Positions 7,405 through 14,472 of a DNA stretch of 19,310 nucleotides are shown here, in pieces (the first letter of the stretch is position 1; the number at the start of each line of letters is the position of its first letter). Origin of the DNA: DATARH01 sp036264235 (lineage in GTDB: Bacteria > Pseudomonadota > Alphaproteobacteria > ATCC43930 > CGMCC-115725). A model generated the notes under the pieces. The model was not told the origin of the DNA. It saw only the letters and a program-made list of their open reading frames with translations, and did no database searches. The stretch spans positions 1 to 19,310 of the forward strand of contig DATARH010000176.1 of the NCBI GenBank assembly GCA_036264235.1, given 5' to 3'. The translations under genes and the position numbers were made by a program.

Positions 7405-8100
7405 TTACCCGGCCAGCAACAGTCGCGTCAACTCCTCGGGCATGCTCAGCATCGGATAATGGCCGGTATCGAGCTCCGCCCACTTGCCGTTGAGCCGCTC
7501 GGCGGTGCGGCGCTGATGCGCCTCGCCGGGATTGGCCGCGCGACGGCACCAGACAACCGTTGTCGGCCAGCTTTGCGACCAGAATTGGGCGAGCTTTACC
7601 GGCTCGGTATAGATGCCGGCCGGATGCTGGGTGTACCGCTCGAGCGCCCAGGCGCGCGTCTGCGGGTCAAGGTCGGCGAAAAGGCGATTGGCGGCGTCCT
7701 CGCGAGTCGGACCGCGCGTCAGGCCGCCCTCATTCGGCGCCGCGGTCGAGCGGGTGACGATGTCGCCGATCTTCTCGCCATCGAGCAGCGCCAGCGCATC
7801 GACGAAGACGAGACGAGAGACGCGATCCCGCATCAGCTCGGCTATCCGGCACACGACCATGCCGCCCGAACTGGTGCCGACCAGCACGACATCGCGCAGG
7901 TCCTCGTAGAACAGCAGCTGGGCGATCTCGTCGGCCTGGGTCTCGGTGGTGATGCCGGGCCGAACCTGGTCCTTGCGCTCGGCGCAGCCGTCGAGGGTCG
8001 GGGCATAGACCTCATGCCCGGCGGCGCGCAGCCGCTTCGCAACCGGCTGCCAGATCCAGCCGCCCTGATAGGAGCCGTGCACCAGTACGAATGTGCTCAT
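7405..8100 (-). CDS. alpha/beta hydrolase, esterase/HNL-like
   Basis: A 231-residue alpha/beta-fold hydrolase. The oxyanion-hole segment VLVHGSYQGGWIW lies at residues 5-17, the nucleophile elbow GTSSG places Ser77 as nucleophile, and the C-terminal histidine is His214 in DTGHYPM. The acidic member is not obvious. The short cap and the HGSYQGGWIW pattern resemble the plant methylesterase/hydroxynitrile lyase-like bacterial esterases often annotated as EstC-like; the substrate is unknown. ATG 8100 shares its first base with the TAA of the upstream SDR frame, and the ribosome site (GGAGG) lies inside the last SDR codons, so the two were translationally coupled. Only 24 nt separate it from ccmF, so it may be co-transcribed with the ccm genes without a functional link. 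Confidence 0.88.
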   Translation of the reverse strand: MSTFVLVHGSYQGGWIWQPVAKRLRAAGHEVYAPTLDGCAERKDQVRPGITTETQADEIAQLLFYEDLRDVVLVGTSSGGMVVCRIAELMRDRVSRLVFVDALALLDGEKIGDIVTRSTAAPNEGGLTRGPTREDAANRLFADLDPQTRAWALERYTQHPAGIYTEPVKLAQFWSQSWPTTVVWCRRAANPGEAHQRRTAERLNGKWAELDTGHYPMLSMPEELTRLLLAG

Positions 8101-8864
8101 TAATTTCCTCCGGTGACATCGATCGTGACGCCGGTCACGAAATCGGCGTCGGATGAGGCGAGAAAGCAGATCACCCGCGCCTGGTCGATCGGCTCGGCGA
8201 TGCGGCGCAGCGGCGTGCGCTCGATCTCGATGGCCTGGTCTTCCGGACTGGTCTGGTTCCAGCGTGGTCGGATGCGCTAGGTCAAGGTGCGGCTCGGCGC
8301 GATCGCGTTTATGTTGATGCCGAACGGCCCCAATTCGAAAGCCAGTTTGCGGGTAAAGGCGATGATGCCGCCCTTGGCCGCGGCATAGGCGCTGCTGCTC
8401 GACCCACTGAGCCCCCGCCCGGCAATTGAGGCGAGGTTGACGATCTTGCCGCGGCGCTGCCGCTTCATCACCGGCACGACCGCATGGGTGAACAGGAACG
8501 TGCCGTCGAGGTTGAAGTCGATCAGCCGCTTCCAATCGGACAGGCTCAGCTCTTCAACATCGGCGCCGGGTTTATCGATAATCGTGCTGCCGCCGACCGC
8601 ATTCACCAGGATATCGATCGAGCCGAGTTCGCGCAGGATCGAGGCAACCGTCGCCTCGACCTGGTCCGCATCGAGCGCGTTGCACAGCCGGCCATGGGCG
8701 CGCGCCCCAGCCTCGCTCACACCCGCGACGGTGGCATCGAGCCGCTCCTGATGGTTGTCGACCGCGACGACGATCCCGCCCTCGCGCGCGATGATCTCGG
8801 CGGTGGCGCGTCCGATGCCGCTCGCCGCCGCGGTGATCACCGCGACCCGGTCCTGGAACCGCAT
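8100..8864 (-). pseudogene. short-chain dehydrogenase/reductase interrupted by an in-frame TAG
   Basis: A classical SDR of 254 codons. It has an NAD(P)-binding loop (TAAASGIG, residues 11-18), the NAVGG strand, catalytic Ser145 (NLASIAG) and the YAAAK box with Tyr160 and Lys164. Codon 196 is TAG (8277-8279), just after NAIAPSRTLT. Past it the same frame stays open for 58 codons and gives the expected SDR ending, RRIAEPIDQARVICFLAS then FVTGVTIDVTGGN, to a TAA that overlaps the next gene's ATG. One base change therefore separates this from an intact gene; family members often have Glu here (GAG to TAG). The truncated product would lack the C-terminal strand and helix used for substrate closure and oligomerisation. 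A sequencing error or stop readthrough is the alternative. The start at ATG 8864 begins the Rossmann fold. Confidence 0.85.
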
Positions 8865-8944
8865 CACTCCGCCCCTTCCCCGCCCTATTCCGGTCGGGGC
8901 ATTGTGAAGGGCGCGGATCGCGCAAGCAACGAGGGAACAGATTG

Positions 8945-9775
8945 ATGGCGGTGCAAATCGGAATTCATTTGCCGCAGGCCGGCAGCAAGGCGAGCCCGGC
9001 ACTGATCCGCAATCATGCGCGCCGTGCGGAGGCTCTCGGGTTCAGCGACGTCTGGGTCAGCGAGCATATCATCGTGCCGCGCAAGCAGTTCCCGCGCTCG
9101 CCGCTGTTCTACGACCCGGTGCTGACCTTGAGCTGGGTCGCCGCGGTGACCGAGCGGGTGCGGCTCGGCACCAGCGTCCTGGTCTTGCCGATGCGGCATC
9201 CGCTGCCGCTCGCCAAGGAATTATCGACCCTGCAGAACCTGTCGGATGGGCGGCTGATTCTCGGCGTCGGGGTTGGCTGGCTGGAGCCTGAGTTCGCGGC
9301 GCTCGGCGCGCCCTTCCACGAACGCGGCCGGCGGATGGACGAAGGCATCGCGATGATGAAAGCGGTTTGGTCGCAGGACCCGGTCAATTTCGAGGCCAAA
9401 CACATCCCGGCTGAAATCCGTGAAATGACGATGCTGCCGCAACCGATAAAGCCGATCCCGATGTGGCACGGCAGCCGTTCCGAGGCAGCGCACCGCCGTA
9501 CCGTCAAAATCGGGGATGGCTGGCATGGCAGCCAGGTGACTCCGGAAGAGGCAGTGCCGGTCATTGCCCGGTTGCGGCGCGACCGGCCCGAGCCCGGCTT
9601 TACCATTTCCGTGCGCACCCATTGGGCCGGCAAGGATGTCGGCGAATTGCGCGAGCGCATCGCGGCCTATGAGACGGCCGGGGTGCAGCACGTGATGATC
9701 CATCCGCACAACCGCGAGGTCGACGATTGGGACGAAGTGCTCGAAGGCGTGGGAAAGGTCGTTGGCCGCAAATAA
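8945..9775 (+). CDS. LLM-class (luciferase-like) flavin/F420 oxidoreductase
   Basis: A 276-residue TIM-barrel protein of the bacterial luciferase-like monooxygenase superfamily. It resembles the TIGR03619-type group often annotated as F420-dependent. Visible features are the first strand VQIGIHLPQAG, the EALGFSDVWVSEH segment, VRLGTSVLVLPMRHP, LSDGRLILGVGVGWLEPEF (the most typical stretch) and the RRMDEG helix. The cofactor could be FMN or F420; the sequence alone does not decide. The ATG at 8945 follows GAGGG by 9 nt; a TTG one codon upstream is equally in frame. It diverges from the SDR gene with 80 bp between the starts, so the two may share a regulatory region. Its end overlaps the start of gluQ by 14 nt. 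A second LLM gene lies at 12705-13658. Confidence 0.88.
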   Translation: MAVQIGIHLPQAGSKASPALIRNHARRAEALGFSDVWVSEHIIVPRKQFPRSPLFYDPVLTLSWVAAVTERVRLGTSVLVLPMRHPLPLAKELSTLQNLSDGRLILGVGVGWLEPEFAALGAPFHERGRRMDEGIAMMKAVWSQDPVNFEAKHIPAEIREMTMLPQPIKPIPMWHGSRSEAAHRRTVKIGDGWHGSQVTPEEAVPVIARLRRDRPEPGFTISVRTHWAGKDVGELRERIAAYETAGVQHVMIHPHNREVDDWDEVLEGVGKVVGRK

Positions 9776-10625
9776 CGATCGCGGCAGCGTCGTCACCCGG
9801 TTCGCGCCGAGCCCGACCGGATACCTGCATCTCGGCCACGCCCGTTCGGCCTGGGAGGGCTGGCATGCGGCGCGCGAGGCGAGCGGTCGCTTTCTGTTGC
9901 GCCTCGAAGACATCGACGCGACCCGCTGCCGCCCGGAATTTGCCGAGGCGATCCTCGAAGACCTCGCTTGGCTCGGCCTCGATTGGGACGGGCCGGTTCG
10001 GCGCCAATCGGAGCATTACGCCGAATACCGAGCGGCACTCGACCGGCTCGAGGCGATGGGGCTGCTGTATCCCTGTTTCTGCACCAGGCGCGAGATCCAG
10101 GCCGAGATCGCCCGCGCCGGCGGGGCACCCCAGGGCGAGCTCGGGCCACCATACCCCGGCACCTGCCGCCACCTGAGTGCGGCCGAACGTGGCGAGCGCC
10201 TGGAAGCGGCCACCGATTACGCTTTGCGCCTCGATGTCGGGGCAGCGCTGGCGCGCATCGGCCCACTAGAATGGATCGAAGACAATCGGCGCATCCCGGC
10301 CGATCCTGTGGCGCTCGGCGATGTTGTGCTGGCGCGCAAGGAAGTGCCGACCAGCTATCATCTCGCGGTCACCGTCGATGACGCAGCGCAAGGGGTGACC
10401 CTGGTCACCCGCGGCGTCGATCTGTTCGCAGCGACGCACATCCACCGGCTCTTGCAGGCGCTTTTGGCCCTGCCGACACCGCTCTACCGGCATCACCCGC
10501 TGCTGACTGACGCTTCCGGCCGCCGCCTGGCGAAGCGCGACCGGGCATTGACGATCCGGGCGATGCGCGCCGCTGGCAAGAGCCCTGAAGAGGTGCTCGC
10601 GGCGGCTCAGTCCAACGGGCGGTGA
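9762..10625 (+). CDS. gluQ: glutamyl-Q tRNA(Asp) synthetase (GluQRS)
   Basis: A 287-residue truncated GluRS paralogue without an anticodon-binding domain. It charges glutamate onto the queuosine base at position 34 of tRNA(Asp). The Rossmann entry RFAPSPTGYLHLGHARSAW carries the HIGH-type motif (HLGH, 23-26), and a degenerate KMSKS region occurs near 250-262 (GRRLAKRDRALTIR). The zinc site special to GluQRS is visible: Cys105 and Cys107 (CFC), Tyr131 and Cys135 (PYPGTC). The start is TTG 9762 within the end of the LLM gene, preceded by GGGAAAGG; no ATG occurs before the catalytic motif. The C-terminus overlaps the convergent Nudix gene by 19 nt. The length is normal for the family. Confidence 0.95.
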   Translation: MAANNDRGSVVTRFAPSPTGYLHLGHARSAWEGWHAAREASGRFLLRLEDIDATRCRPEFAEAILEDLAWLGLDWDGPVRRQSEHYAEYRAALDRLEAMGLLYPCFCTRREIQAEIARAGGAPQGELGPPYPGTCRHLSAAERGERLEAATDYALRLDVGAALARIGPLEWIEDNRRIPADPVALGDVVLARKEVPTSYHLAVTVDDAAQGVTLVTRGVDLFAATHIHRLLQALLALPTPLYRHHPLLTDASGRRLAKRDRALTIRAMRAAGKSPEEVLAAAQSNGR

Positions 10626-11458
10626 AGACCGCAGGCGAGGTCGAGGTATTCGGGATCGTCGGGACCGATCAGTCCGTGCCGCACCGCGAAGTCGAGGACC
10701 ACGAGATTTACGTTGAACTTGAAATCGTCGGTCGCGCGGATGCGCTCGATCACGTCCTTGGCCGGCATCAGGTCGAAATGCGCGATCTCGCCATCACTGT
10801 TCTTCGGGACGAAATCGCCCGGGACTTCGAGATCAAAAACGAACAGCACGTCGTCGCGGATCCCCTCATTGTTCTCCATCCGATAGCTGACGGCGCCGGC
10901 CGGCACTGCGCGCGCGGCGAGCGCTTCCGGCAATCCCGCCTCTTCGTCGCATTCCTTGATCAGCGTATCGATGACACCATGGCCGTTGCCGATGCCGCCG
11001 GCGACCAGGTTGTCGAGCTTGTTCGGGGCGACGTGCTTGTCCGGTGCCCGGCGCCCGACCCACAGCGAAATTTGGCCGCGGCCGCGCCGATATCCGTTCA
11101 GATGAACCCCATAGGCACGCACGCCGAAGAACGGCACCGCACCACGGTCCAGCCGGAAGATCGGCGGCTCGCCCCAACGGGCGGCGATATCGAACGTCTC
11201 GTTGCGCCACTTGCGAACCCGATTTTCCGCCACCAGCGCGTTGACAACGTCATCGACTGCGGTGCTGACCGTTGTGCAATCGCCGGTCGCGACGAGCCGC
11301 ACGCGATCCGGTTCAACCGCGAATACCTCGCGATATGGACGCAGTGCGGCGGCATGTTCTTGCAATAGCAACCCGATGCGATGATCGCCGGCGACGAGCG
11401 GCACGACGCGCGCCGGGTCGTAGTTGTTGCAGCGGCGGATATGCTGGGCAAACGACAT
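10607..11458 (-). CDS. Nudix hydrolase with DUF4743 domain
   Basis: A 283-residue protein with an N-terminal DUF4743-type region (about 1-110, starting MSFAQHIRRCNNYDP) and a Nudix fold from about 110 to 260. The Nudix box is modified: GGIGNGHGVIDTLIKECDEEAGL keeps the catalytic EExG core but has His in place of the first Glu and Lys in place of the Arg. From memory, such changes are usual in this subfamily, which includes plant and fungal relatives linked to thiamine pyrophosphokinase and to hydrolysis of damaged thiamine diphosphates. The substrate is not proven here. ATG 11458 follows GGAG by 8 nt, and the frame's earlier start has no such site. It lies 36 nt after the ACT gene on the same strand and convergently overlaps the end of gluQ. 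Confidence 0.88.
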   Translation of the reverse strand: MSFAQHIRRCNNYDPARVVPLVAGDHRIGLLLQEHAAALRPYREVFAVEPDRVRLVATGDCTTVSTAVDDVVNALVAENRVRKWRNETFDIAARWGEPPIFRLDRGAVPFFGVRAYGVHLNGYRRGRGQISLWVGRRAPDKHVAPNKLDNLVAGGIGNGHGVIDTLIKECDEEAGLPEALAARAVPAGAVSYRMENNEGIRDDVLFVFDLEVPGDFVPKNSDGEIAHFDLMPAKDVIERIRATDDFKFNVNLVVLDFAVRHGLIGPDDPEYLDLACGLHRPLD

Positions 11459-11494
11459 CTGGCGACTCCAGGCGCGCGGCAACCGGCCAACCGA

Positions 11495-11773
11495 TCAAGC
11501 GTCGGCGGTCAGGACCGCCTCGACCCCGACGATACCGCGCATGCAGTTGGCTATGTAATCGACGCTGCCGGGCTCGATACCGCCCATTTCGAGGTCGATC
11601 TTCAGCGCCCCGCCACCGGGTCCGAAGGTTGTGCTGTGAAATTTGCGCGGCACGAGGCCGCGCTTGGCAAACAGTTCCAGAACGCGGGGCATGACCCCCG
11701 GTTCCGAGCGGGCTTTGAGCGAAAAACGGAAGGTGGACGGAGCGCTGCGTTCAGCGGCATTGATCGACGGCAT
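11495..11773 (-). CDS. stand-alone ACT-domain protein
   Basis: A 92-residue protein made of one ACT-like domain. The segment FRFSLKARSEPGVMPRVLEL followed by FAKRGLVPRKFHST matches the first strand, ligand loop (EPGV) and helix of ACT domains of the acetolactate synthase small subunit (IlvM/IlvH) type. It is followed by LKIDLEMGG and IANCMRGIVGVEAV, the second half of the fold. Such domains bind amino acids or mediate subunit contacts, but no partner large subunit lies nearby. ATG 11773 is preceded by AGGA at about 9 nt; the frame extends far upstream, but that part has no recognisable protein character. It lies directly before the DUF4743 Nudix gene and probably shares its mRNA. Confidence 0.78.
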   Translation of the reverse strand: MPSINAAERSAPSTFRFSLKARSEPGVMPRVLELFAKRGLVPRKFHSTTFGPGGGALKIDLEMGGIEPGSVDYIANCMRGIVGVEAVLTADA

Positions 11774-11879
11774 CGGCGGAGATCCTGGCGAGTAAAGGGC
11801 GAATCCTGGCGTCCCGAGCCTCAATGAGGCCCGGGTCGCTAATTCGCCGCCCGCCGGGGCGATGCGTCGTTTCGAACAT
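11751..11879 (-). CDS. possible 42-aa ORF overlapping the ACT gene start
   Basis: A short frame from ATG 11879 to TGA 11751 encodes 42 residues (MFETTHRPGG, then a helix-like RISDPGLIEARDARIRPL stretch) and overlaps the ACT gene start by 23 nt. The third codon positions are GC-rich as in real genes here, and the overlap would allow translational coupling. The ribosome site is weak (CGAG). I do not recognise the peptide, and the frame also runs on upstream to 12065. It may be a leader peptide, a remnant or a chance frame. Confidence 0.25.
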   Translation of the reverse strand: MFETTHRPGGRRISDPGLIEARDARIRPLLARISADAVDQCR

Positions 11880-11996
11880 AATCTCGATGTAGCCCTGCCC
11901 ACGGAGCCGGTCAAGCCGCGCGTCCCGGCGGCGGATCGAAAGCCGGCTGCCTCCCGTTTTCTTGCCAGAGGTTTCCCCATCAGAAAGGTGCCTGCC

Positions 11997-12131
11997 ATGG
12001 CCCGGCCTGTCGTCCGCGGTCCCGAAAACGCCCGCCAGGGCCGCCAAGAGGGGGTCGTCCGCCACATCCTGGTGATCTCGACCGCGCTGGTTGTGATTCT
12101 ATTTGTGGTAGCTTACATATTCGTCGTTTGA
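11997..12131 (+). CDS. small single-pass membrane protein, 44 aa
   Basis: A short frame from ATG 11997 to TGA 12129-12131. The product has a basic N-terminal part (ARPVVRGPENARQGRQEG) and one strong membrane helix (HILVISTALVVILFVVAYIF) that ends almost at the C-terminus. AAAGG lies 10 nt before the ATG. A longer reading from 11862 exists, but its added residues show no protein-like pattern. By the positive-inside rule the basic N-terminus should be cytoplasmic. It is followed after 12 nt by another small gene with its own GGAGGGG site, so the two probably form a unit. I know no function for it. The opposite strand is also open here, which lowers certainty. Confidence 0.6.
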   Translation: MARPVVRGPENARQGRQEGVVRHILVISTALVVILFVVAYIFVV

Positions 12132-12143
12132 TCGGAGGGGTTC

Positions 12144-12362
12144 ATGACGCTGGCGCGCCTGAGCCTGCTGCTCGCGCTGGCGCTGTGCAGCAGCAGTTGT
12201 GAACCCGGTGCGCCGCCGCGCGCCAGCGACATACAAAATCTCAATGGGATCGCCGACGACATCTCGGCGGTGCGGATGACCGACTCGCATTCGCGCTACT
12301 CGCACGACCCGAATACGATCTCGACCTTGCCGAAGAATTACGAGGTCAACGAGGGCCGCTGA
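12144..12362 (+). CDS. small exported protein, possible lipoprotein, 72 aa
   Basis: The ATG at 12144 follows a strong GGAGGGG site. The 72-residue product starts with a short signal sequence (MTLARLSLLLALALC) and two cysteines, Cys15 and Cys19. The cleavage context SSSC-E is a poor lipobox because it lacks Leu at -3, so lipidation is uncertain, but export is likely. The mature part is polar and repetitive in flavour (DSHSRYSHDPNTISTLPKN), rich in Ser, Asp and Asn, and has no family I recognise. It lies 12 nt after the 44-residue membrane protein gene, which suggests a joint role at the envelope. It is convergent with the small gene at 12402-12608. Confidence 0.65.
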   Translation: MTLARLSLLLALALCSSSCEPGAPPRASDIQNLNGIADDISAVRMTDSHSRYSHDPNTISTLPKNYEVNEGR

Positions 12363-12401
12363 CCCGACGGCGTTTGCAGACTCAGCGCTTTCCGGCTGTT
12401 G

Positions 12402-12608
12402 CTAGTCTGCCGCCTCGAGATGCGACTCCAGATCGGCAAAGCGCTTGAACTGCGGACCAGCGCGATGCTGGGGCCGGCCATCGACGGCTATCGCGTCGAA
12501 CTCTCTTGCCCAAAGCAACAGTTGCCAGCGTACATGCTCGGAAGCCGCGTTGCGGGCAAGCCGCCGGCACTCGCGGGCGCTGTTCGCGAAGAAGTTTTGG
12601 TCGCTCAT
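12402..12608 (-). CDS. small helical hypothetical protein, 68 aa
   Basis: A 68-residue frame starting at ATG 12608. The N-terminal pattern FFANSARECRRLARNAASEHVRWQLLLWAREFDAIA resembles a widespread class of short alphaproteobacterial proteins with consensus-like AxxCxxLAxxA...LLxLAxEWxxLA, predicted as a helical hairpin. Their function is unknown to me. The ribosome site is weak (GCGGG), and the opposite strand is also open, so the gene call rests mainly on this protein-like pattern. It lies 96 nt after the stop of the LLM gene on the same strand; that gap holds nothing I recognise. Confidence 0.5.
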   Translation of the reverse strand: MSDQNFFANSARECRRLARNAASEHVRWQLLLWAREFDAIAVDGRPQHRAGPQFKRFADLESHLEAAD

Positions 12609-12704
12609 ACCCGCAGAACACGATCGGGTTCGAAAGAGTTCCTGACCGTGCGATGCAATCTACGTTTGCGCGAAAACGGCTGGGCGCCGTATCGGTCGTC
12701 GGGG

Positions 12705-13658
12705 CTAGACTTTTGCCAGCACGCGGTCGCGGAACGAGCGCATATCGGCGACGACCCGCTCCGCGTCGGGCCGCTCGAAATCGAAATCGAGTGCGCTGAC
12801 GCCGAGGCCGCGCAGGTCACGGATATCGGCGATCAGCTCGGCGTCGCCGCCGGAGAACAGGCGCCTGTTACCGTCGCTGGCGTTCGGCGCGACGGCGTCG
12901 CCATAGCGCTTGACGCGATAAGTCAACCCGACGCTGGCCGGATCGCGCCCCGCCGCTGCCGTCAACTGGCGCAGCCGCGCGATCCCAGCCTCGTAGCGCG
13001 GCAGCGTGTCGAGCAGATGCTTGTTGTTGCTGCCGATCGGATACCACGCGTCGCCGAGGCGCGCGGCGCGCCGCAGCGATGGACCGCTCTCCCCACCGAC
13101 CCAGATCGGCGGGTGCGGTTTCTGCACCGGTTTTGGTTCGAGCAGCAGCCCGTCATGCCGGACATAGCGGCCGGCGATCACCGGCTTCTTTTCGGTCCAT
13201 AGTGTGCGGAACGCCGCGACATATTCGTCGGTGACCGCGCCGCGCTCCTCGAACGGTGTCGTCACCACCGCATCGAATTCGGGTTTAAGCCAGCCGGCGC
13301 CGATCCCGACCGTCAGCCGGCCGCCCGACAGCACGTCGATTGTCGACAGCATCTTGGCAGCGAGTACGGCCGGCCGATGCGGCACCACCAGGACGGCCAG
13401 GACCAGCCGCAACTTCGAGGTGATGCCGGCAAGATAGGCAGCGAGCGTCAGCATCTCGTGCCGATGGGCGCTGTCGATCGAATAGAACGCGCCGCTCTCG
13501 GAATAAGGATACCCGGGCTCGGCCGTGTCCGGCAGCACGACGTGGTCGGTGACGGTGAGGTAGTCGAAGCCGAGCGCTTCGCCCTCGCGCGCGATGCGCG
13601 TCATGATCTCGGGCGCCGCGAGCGCGCCGCTGTTCGGCAGGTTGAAGCCAAACTGCAT
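12705..13658 (-). CDS. LLM-class flavin-dependent oxidoreductase (TIGR03619-like)
   Basis: A 317-residue luciferase-like TIM-barrel oxidoreductase. Diagnostic segments are MQFGFNLPNSG (first strand), EALGFDYLTVTDHVVLP, LRLVLAVLVVPHRPAVLAAK, LSGGRLTVGIGAGWLKPEF and the FEERGAVTDEY helix. Near the C-terminal half, KPHPPIWVGGESGPSLRRAARLGDAWYP is the usual second half of the F420/FMN-type family signature. The electron donor and substrate are unknown. The start at ATG 13658 begins the first barrel strand, and GGGGG lies just upstream; the frame's upstream extension is not protein-like. It shares family but not close sequence with the LLM gene at 8945-9775. It lies downstream of the DUF6496 gene, separated by a large hairpin, so it probably has its own promoter. 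Confidence 0.9.
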   Translation of the reverse strand: MQFGFNLPNSGALAAPEIMTRIAREGEALGFDYLTVTDHVVLPDTAEPGYPYSESGAFYSIDSAHRHEMLTLAAYLAGITSKLRLVLAVLVVPHRPAVLAAKMLSTIDVLSGGRLTVGIGAGWLKPEFDAVVTTPFEERGAVTDEYVAAFRTLWTEKKPVIAGRYVRHDGLLLEPKPVQKPHPPIWVGGESGPSLRRAARLGDAWYPIGSNNKHLLDTLPRYEAGIARLRQLTAAAGRDPASVGLTYRVKRYGDAVAPNASDGNRRLFSGGDAELIADIRDLRGLGVSALDFDFERPDAERVVADMRSFRDRVLAKV

Positions 13659-13690
13659 GAAAACCCCCGGCTGCAGATCGGACACGCTAC

Positions 13691-13724
13691 CGCGTCCGGC
13701 GCGCACTGTGCCGCGCCGGACGCG
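13691..13724. terminator. perfect 13-bp stem-loop between DUF6496 and LLM genes
   Basis: The arms CGCGTCCGGCGCG (13691-13703) and CGCGCCGGACGCG (13712-13724) pair without mismatch around the 8-nt loop CACTGTGC. It lies 25 nt past the stop of the DUF6496 gene and just upstream of the LLM gene. No T-run follows on the minus strand, so either termination without a U-tract or mRNA processing is possible. Confidence 0.55.
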
Positions 13725-13749
13725 AAGGAGCGAGCCTAAATTGCGCCGA

Positions 13750-14472
13750 TCAACGGCGCAGCGCGCGTTCGAGCTGCTGCTTACTCATCTTCGAGCGGCC
13801 GCGGATGTTGCGCCGGGTCGCCTCGCGATAAAGCTCGGCACGCGTCTTGCCGCCGGTGCGAGTGCGCGCAGCCGCAGTCCGCCGGCGCGCCGTTATGCGC
13901 GACGAACTCGTCTTCGCCGATCTGCGCTGCGTCGTTGTCCGCCGTGCGGTTGACCGCCGTGCCATCGTCCGCCGTGCGGTGGACCTGCTGCTTGCGGCCC
14001 TACGCTGCGTCGTTGTCCGGCGGGTCGTCGGCTTCTTCGCAGTCGATTTGCGCTGCGCCGTCCGGCGCGCCGCCGGCTTCCGCGCGTTCGATTTGCGCTG
14101 TGTCGTCGAGCGCTTCGCGGCGGTCGAGCGTCGCGTCGTCGACCTGCTGCTCGCCGCTTTGCGCCGCGTCGTGGTGCGCCCGCCAGCCCTCTTGCTGGCG
14201 GCCGATTTGCGCGTGGTGCGACGCCGTCCCTCGGCCGCCGCCTGACCAGTCTGACCGCGCCGTTCCTTCGATTTAGTGCGGCTCAGATTCCGCTTGCGCT
14301 CTTTCGGCGAGTCGTATTTCGACGCGCCGGCCTCGCTGAGCGCGATCGCGATCGCCTGTTTGCGGTTCTTCACCTTGCGGCTGCCGCGCGCGGTCTTCAG
14401 CTCGCCATGCTTGTACTCATGCATGACGCGCTTGACCGTCTTCTTCTGTGCCGGGCTCTGATGGGTCGGCAT
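13750..14472 (-). CDS. DUF6496 protein with histone H1-like basic repeats
   Basis: A 240-residue, extremely Arg/Lys/Ser/Thr-rich protein. The N-terminal 60 residues (VKRVMHEYKHGELKTARGSR, then KVKNRKQAIAIALSEAG) match the DUF6496 family found in many soil alphaproteobacteria. Residues about 75-205 are low-complexity repeats of the type ARRTTTQRR/SSRSTARR, like eukaryotic histone H1 tails or bacterial KU/HU tail extensions. The last 31 residues (TRAELYREATRRNIRGRSKM plus KQQLERALRR) look like a SAP/Rho-N-like DNA-binding helical motif. A DNA-compacting role is inferred. I chose ATG 14472 because AAGGAG stands 8 nt before it; the frame opens 7 codons earlier without such a site. It diverges from topoisomerase IB with 174 bp between. 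The family's function is unproven. Confidence 0.85.
   Translation of the reverse strand: MPTHQSPAQKKTVKRVMHEYKHGELKTARGSRKVKNRKQAIAIALSEAGASKYDSPKERKRNLSRTKSKERRGQTGQAAAEGRRRTTRKSAASKRAGGRTTTRRKAASSRSTTRRSTAAKRSTTQRKSNARKPAARRTAQRKSTAKKPTTRRTTTQRRAASSRSTARRTMARRSTARRTTTQRRSAKTSSSRITARRRTAAARTRTGGKTRAELYREATRRNIRGRSKMSKQQLERALRR

Noticed and set aside
7105..8103. A 332-codon plus-strand frame opposite ccmF and the hydrolase.
   Set aside because: It crosses two recognisable genes on the other strand and has no domain.
12376..12410. A GCAGACT/AGTCTGC inverted repeat as a bidirectional terminator between convergent small genes.
   Set aside because: The arms are only 7 bp with a 21-nt loop, and there is no T-run; chance pairing is likely.
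12399..13202. A 267-codon plus-strand frame opposite the LLM gene.
   Set aside because: The minus strand encodes a clear LLM protein with family signatures; the plus frame has no protein-like pattern and is a GC-rich shadow.
13847..14245. A plus-strand frame of Arg/Val-rich repeats opposite the DUF6496 gene.
   Set aside because: It mirrors the low-complexity repeats of the minus-strand gene, has no ribosome site and no recognisable domain.
13750..14245. Repetitive DNA here as a CRISPR array or tandem repeat element.
   Set aside because: The repeats are irregular in length and spacing and follow the codon phase of a basic low-complexity protein.
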